Shown: positions 13,952 to 14,330 of the stretch, piece after piece
Position numbering within the stretch: the first letter of the stretch is position 1
Layout: the number at the start of each line of letters is the position of its first letter
Source of the DNA: Micavibrio sp.
GTDB lineage: Bacteria > Pseudomonadota > Alphaproteobacteria > Micavibrionales > Micavibrionaceae
Length of the DNA: 14,330 nt
Reading direction: 5' to 3'
NCBI GenBank assembly: GCA_027066695.1
Contig: JAMONE010000069.1
Span: 1 to 14,330 of the forward strand
Made by a program: the position numbers and the translations under genes
Notes under the pieces: generated by a model
What the model was told of the DNA's origin: nothing
The model's input: the letters and a program-made list of their open reading frames with translations, nothing else
Database searches by the model: none

Positions 13952-14330
13952 GTGAATAGCTTTGTTGCAACATTAAATCAGTTAGGCCCCGCAAGATTAG
14001 GGGTTATGGGCGCAATCTTACTTGGTTTGCTAATGTTCTTTGTTTTTATCTCCATGCGAATAACCACACCAGAGATGAAATTATTATATACTGACTTATC
14101 ATCAATAGACTCTGGCGCAATTGCTGCAAAGCTTGAAGAGAGCCAAATAATTTATGAAATTTCATCTGATGGATCACGCATATTAGTTCCAGGAGACACA
14201 GTTGGCCGTGCCCGAATGTTACTCGCCGATGCAGGCCTTCCTAATGGCGGATCTATGGGCTATGAGCTTTTTGACAAGCAGTCGGGCTTTGGTACAACTA
14301 ATTTTGTGCAAAACATAAATCAGGTAAGAG
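13952..14330 (+). CDS. fliF: Flagellar MS-ring protein FliF, 5' part
   Basis: The frame opens with GTG at 13952 and stays open to the window end (126 codons), so this is a partial gene. The product starts NSFVATLNQLGPARLG, then a membrane segment (about residues 16-38, VMGAILLGLLMFFVFI), followed by the typical FliF/YscJ start (TTPEMKLLYTDLSSIDSGAIAAKLEESQIIYEI, then GSRILVPGDTVGRARMLLADAGLPNGG, and MGYELFDKQSGFGTTNFVQNINQ). FliF forms the inner-membrane MS ring, the first structure of the basal body. The GTG is supported by AAGGTAAG (13938-13945); the first in-frame ATG (14006) would remove half the membrane segment. The missing part lies beyond 14330. Confidence 0.93.
   Translation, partial: MNSFVATLNQLGPARLGVMGAILLGLLMFFVFISMRITTPEMKLLYTDLSSIDSGAIAAKLEESQIIYEISSDGSRILVPGDTVGRARMLLADAGLPNGGSMGYELFDKQSGFGTTNFVQNINQVR

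Noticed and set aside
1..14330. CRISPR arrays, tRNA or rRNA genes, transposases, prophage genes
   Set aside because: None seen; the only tandem repeat is the hexamer run before flgE and every large ORF fits motility or regulation.

Overview
This window is a flagellar gene cluster from an AT-rich alphaproteobacterium. The assignment rests on genes largely confined to that class (fliX, flbT, flaF), a DksA that keeps only one zinc-finger cysteine, a short FlgJ/CheL-type rod protein without muramidase, and TTAA-N7-TTAA boxes of the CtrA type upstream of flagellin. The fliX/flgI divergent pair and the flbT-flaF pair recall Caulobacter. A low-GC Rhodospirillales- or Micavibrio-like lineage is plausible, but the genus cannot be fixed from the sequence.

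Layout: positions 1-193 are non-coding and hold a perfect 21-bp inverted repeat. A minus-strand block follows: a methyl-accepting chemotaxis protein (194-1984), dksA (2138-2566) and fliX (2659-3093). A divergent control region (3094-3347) carries a GG-N10-GC sigma-54 promoter facing flgI and a sigma-70-like promoter facing fliX. From 3348 to 9943 lies a tight plus-strand operon: flgI, flgJ/cheL, two tandem FlgN-like export chaperones, fliK, flgD, a probable 22-residue coupled ORF made partly of a hexanucleotide repeat, and flgE. A gap of about 410 bp holds GGA-loop hairpins, a strong terminator, a three-half-site CtrA array and a structured flagellin leader. Next come flagellin (10355-12064), a second terminator, a separate promoter, and the overlapping pair flbT-flaF. 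A minus-strand FlaG-like gene (13104-13628) converges on flaF. A 323-bp divergent region with another CtrA-like element leads into the 5' end of fliF, which runs off the window.

How it fits together: FlgJ and FlgI act at rod and P-ring assembly. FlgD caps the growing hook, FlgE builds it and FliK sets its length. FlgN-like chaperones feed hook-associated proteins to export. Flagellin is then exported with help from FlaF and is held in check after transcription by FlbT. The sites seen suggest a Caulobacter-like hierarchy: CtrA boxes at fliF and flagellin, and a sigma-54 promoter (normally FlbD-driven and FliX-modulated) at the hook/basal-body operon.

The observations most worth a second look are the coupled 22-aa ORF between flgD and flgE, the set of AGGA-loop hairpins in the flgE-flagellin gap and flagellin leader (Csr-like or FlbT-target candidates), the 22-bp element shared by the flagellin and fliF promoters, and a similar inserted domain in hook protein and flagellin.
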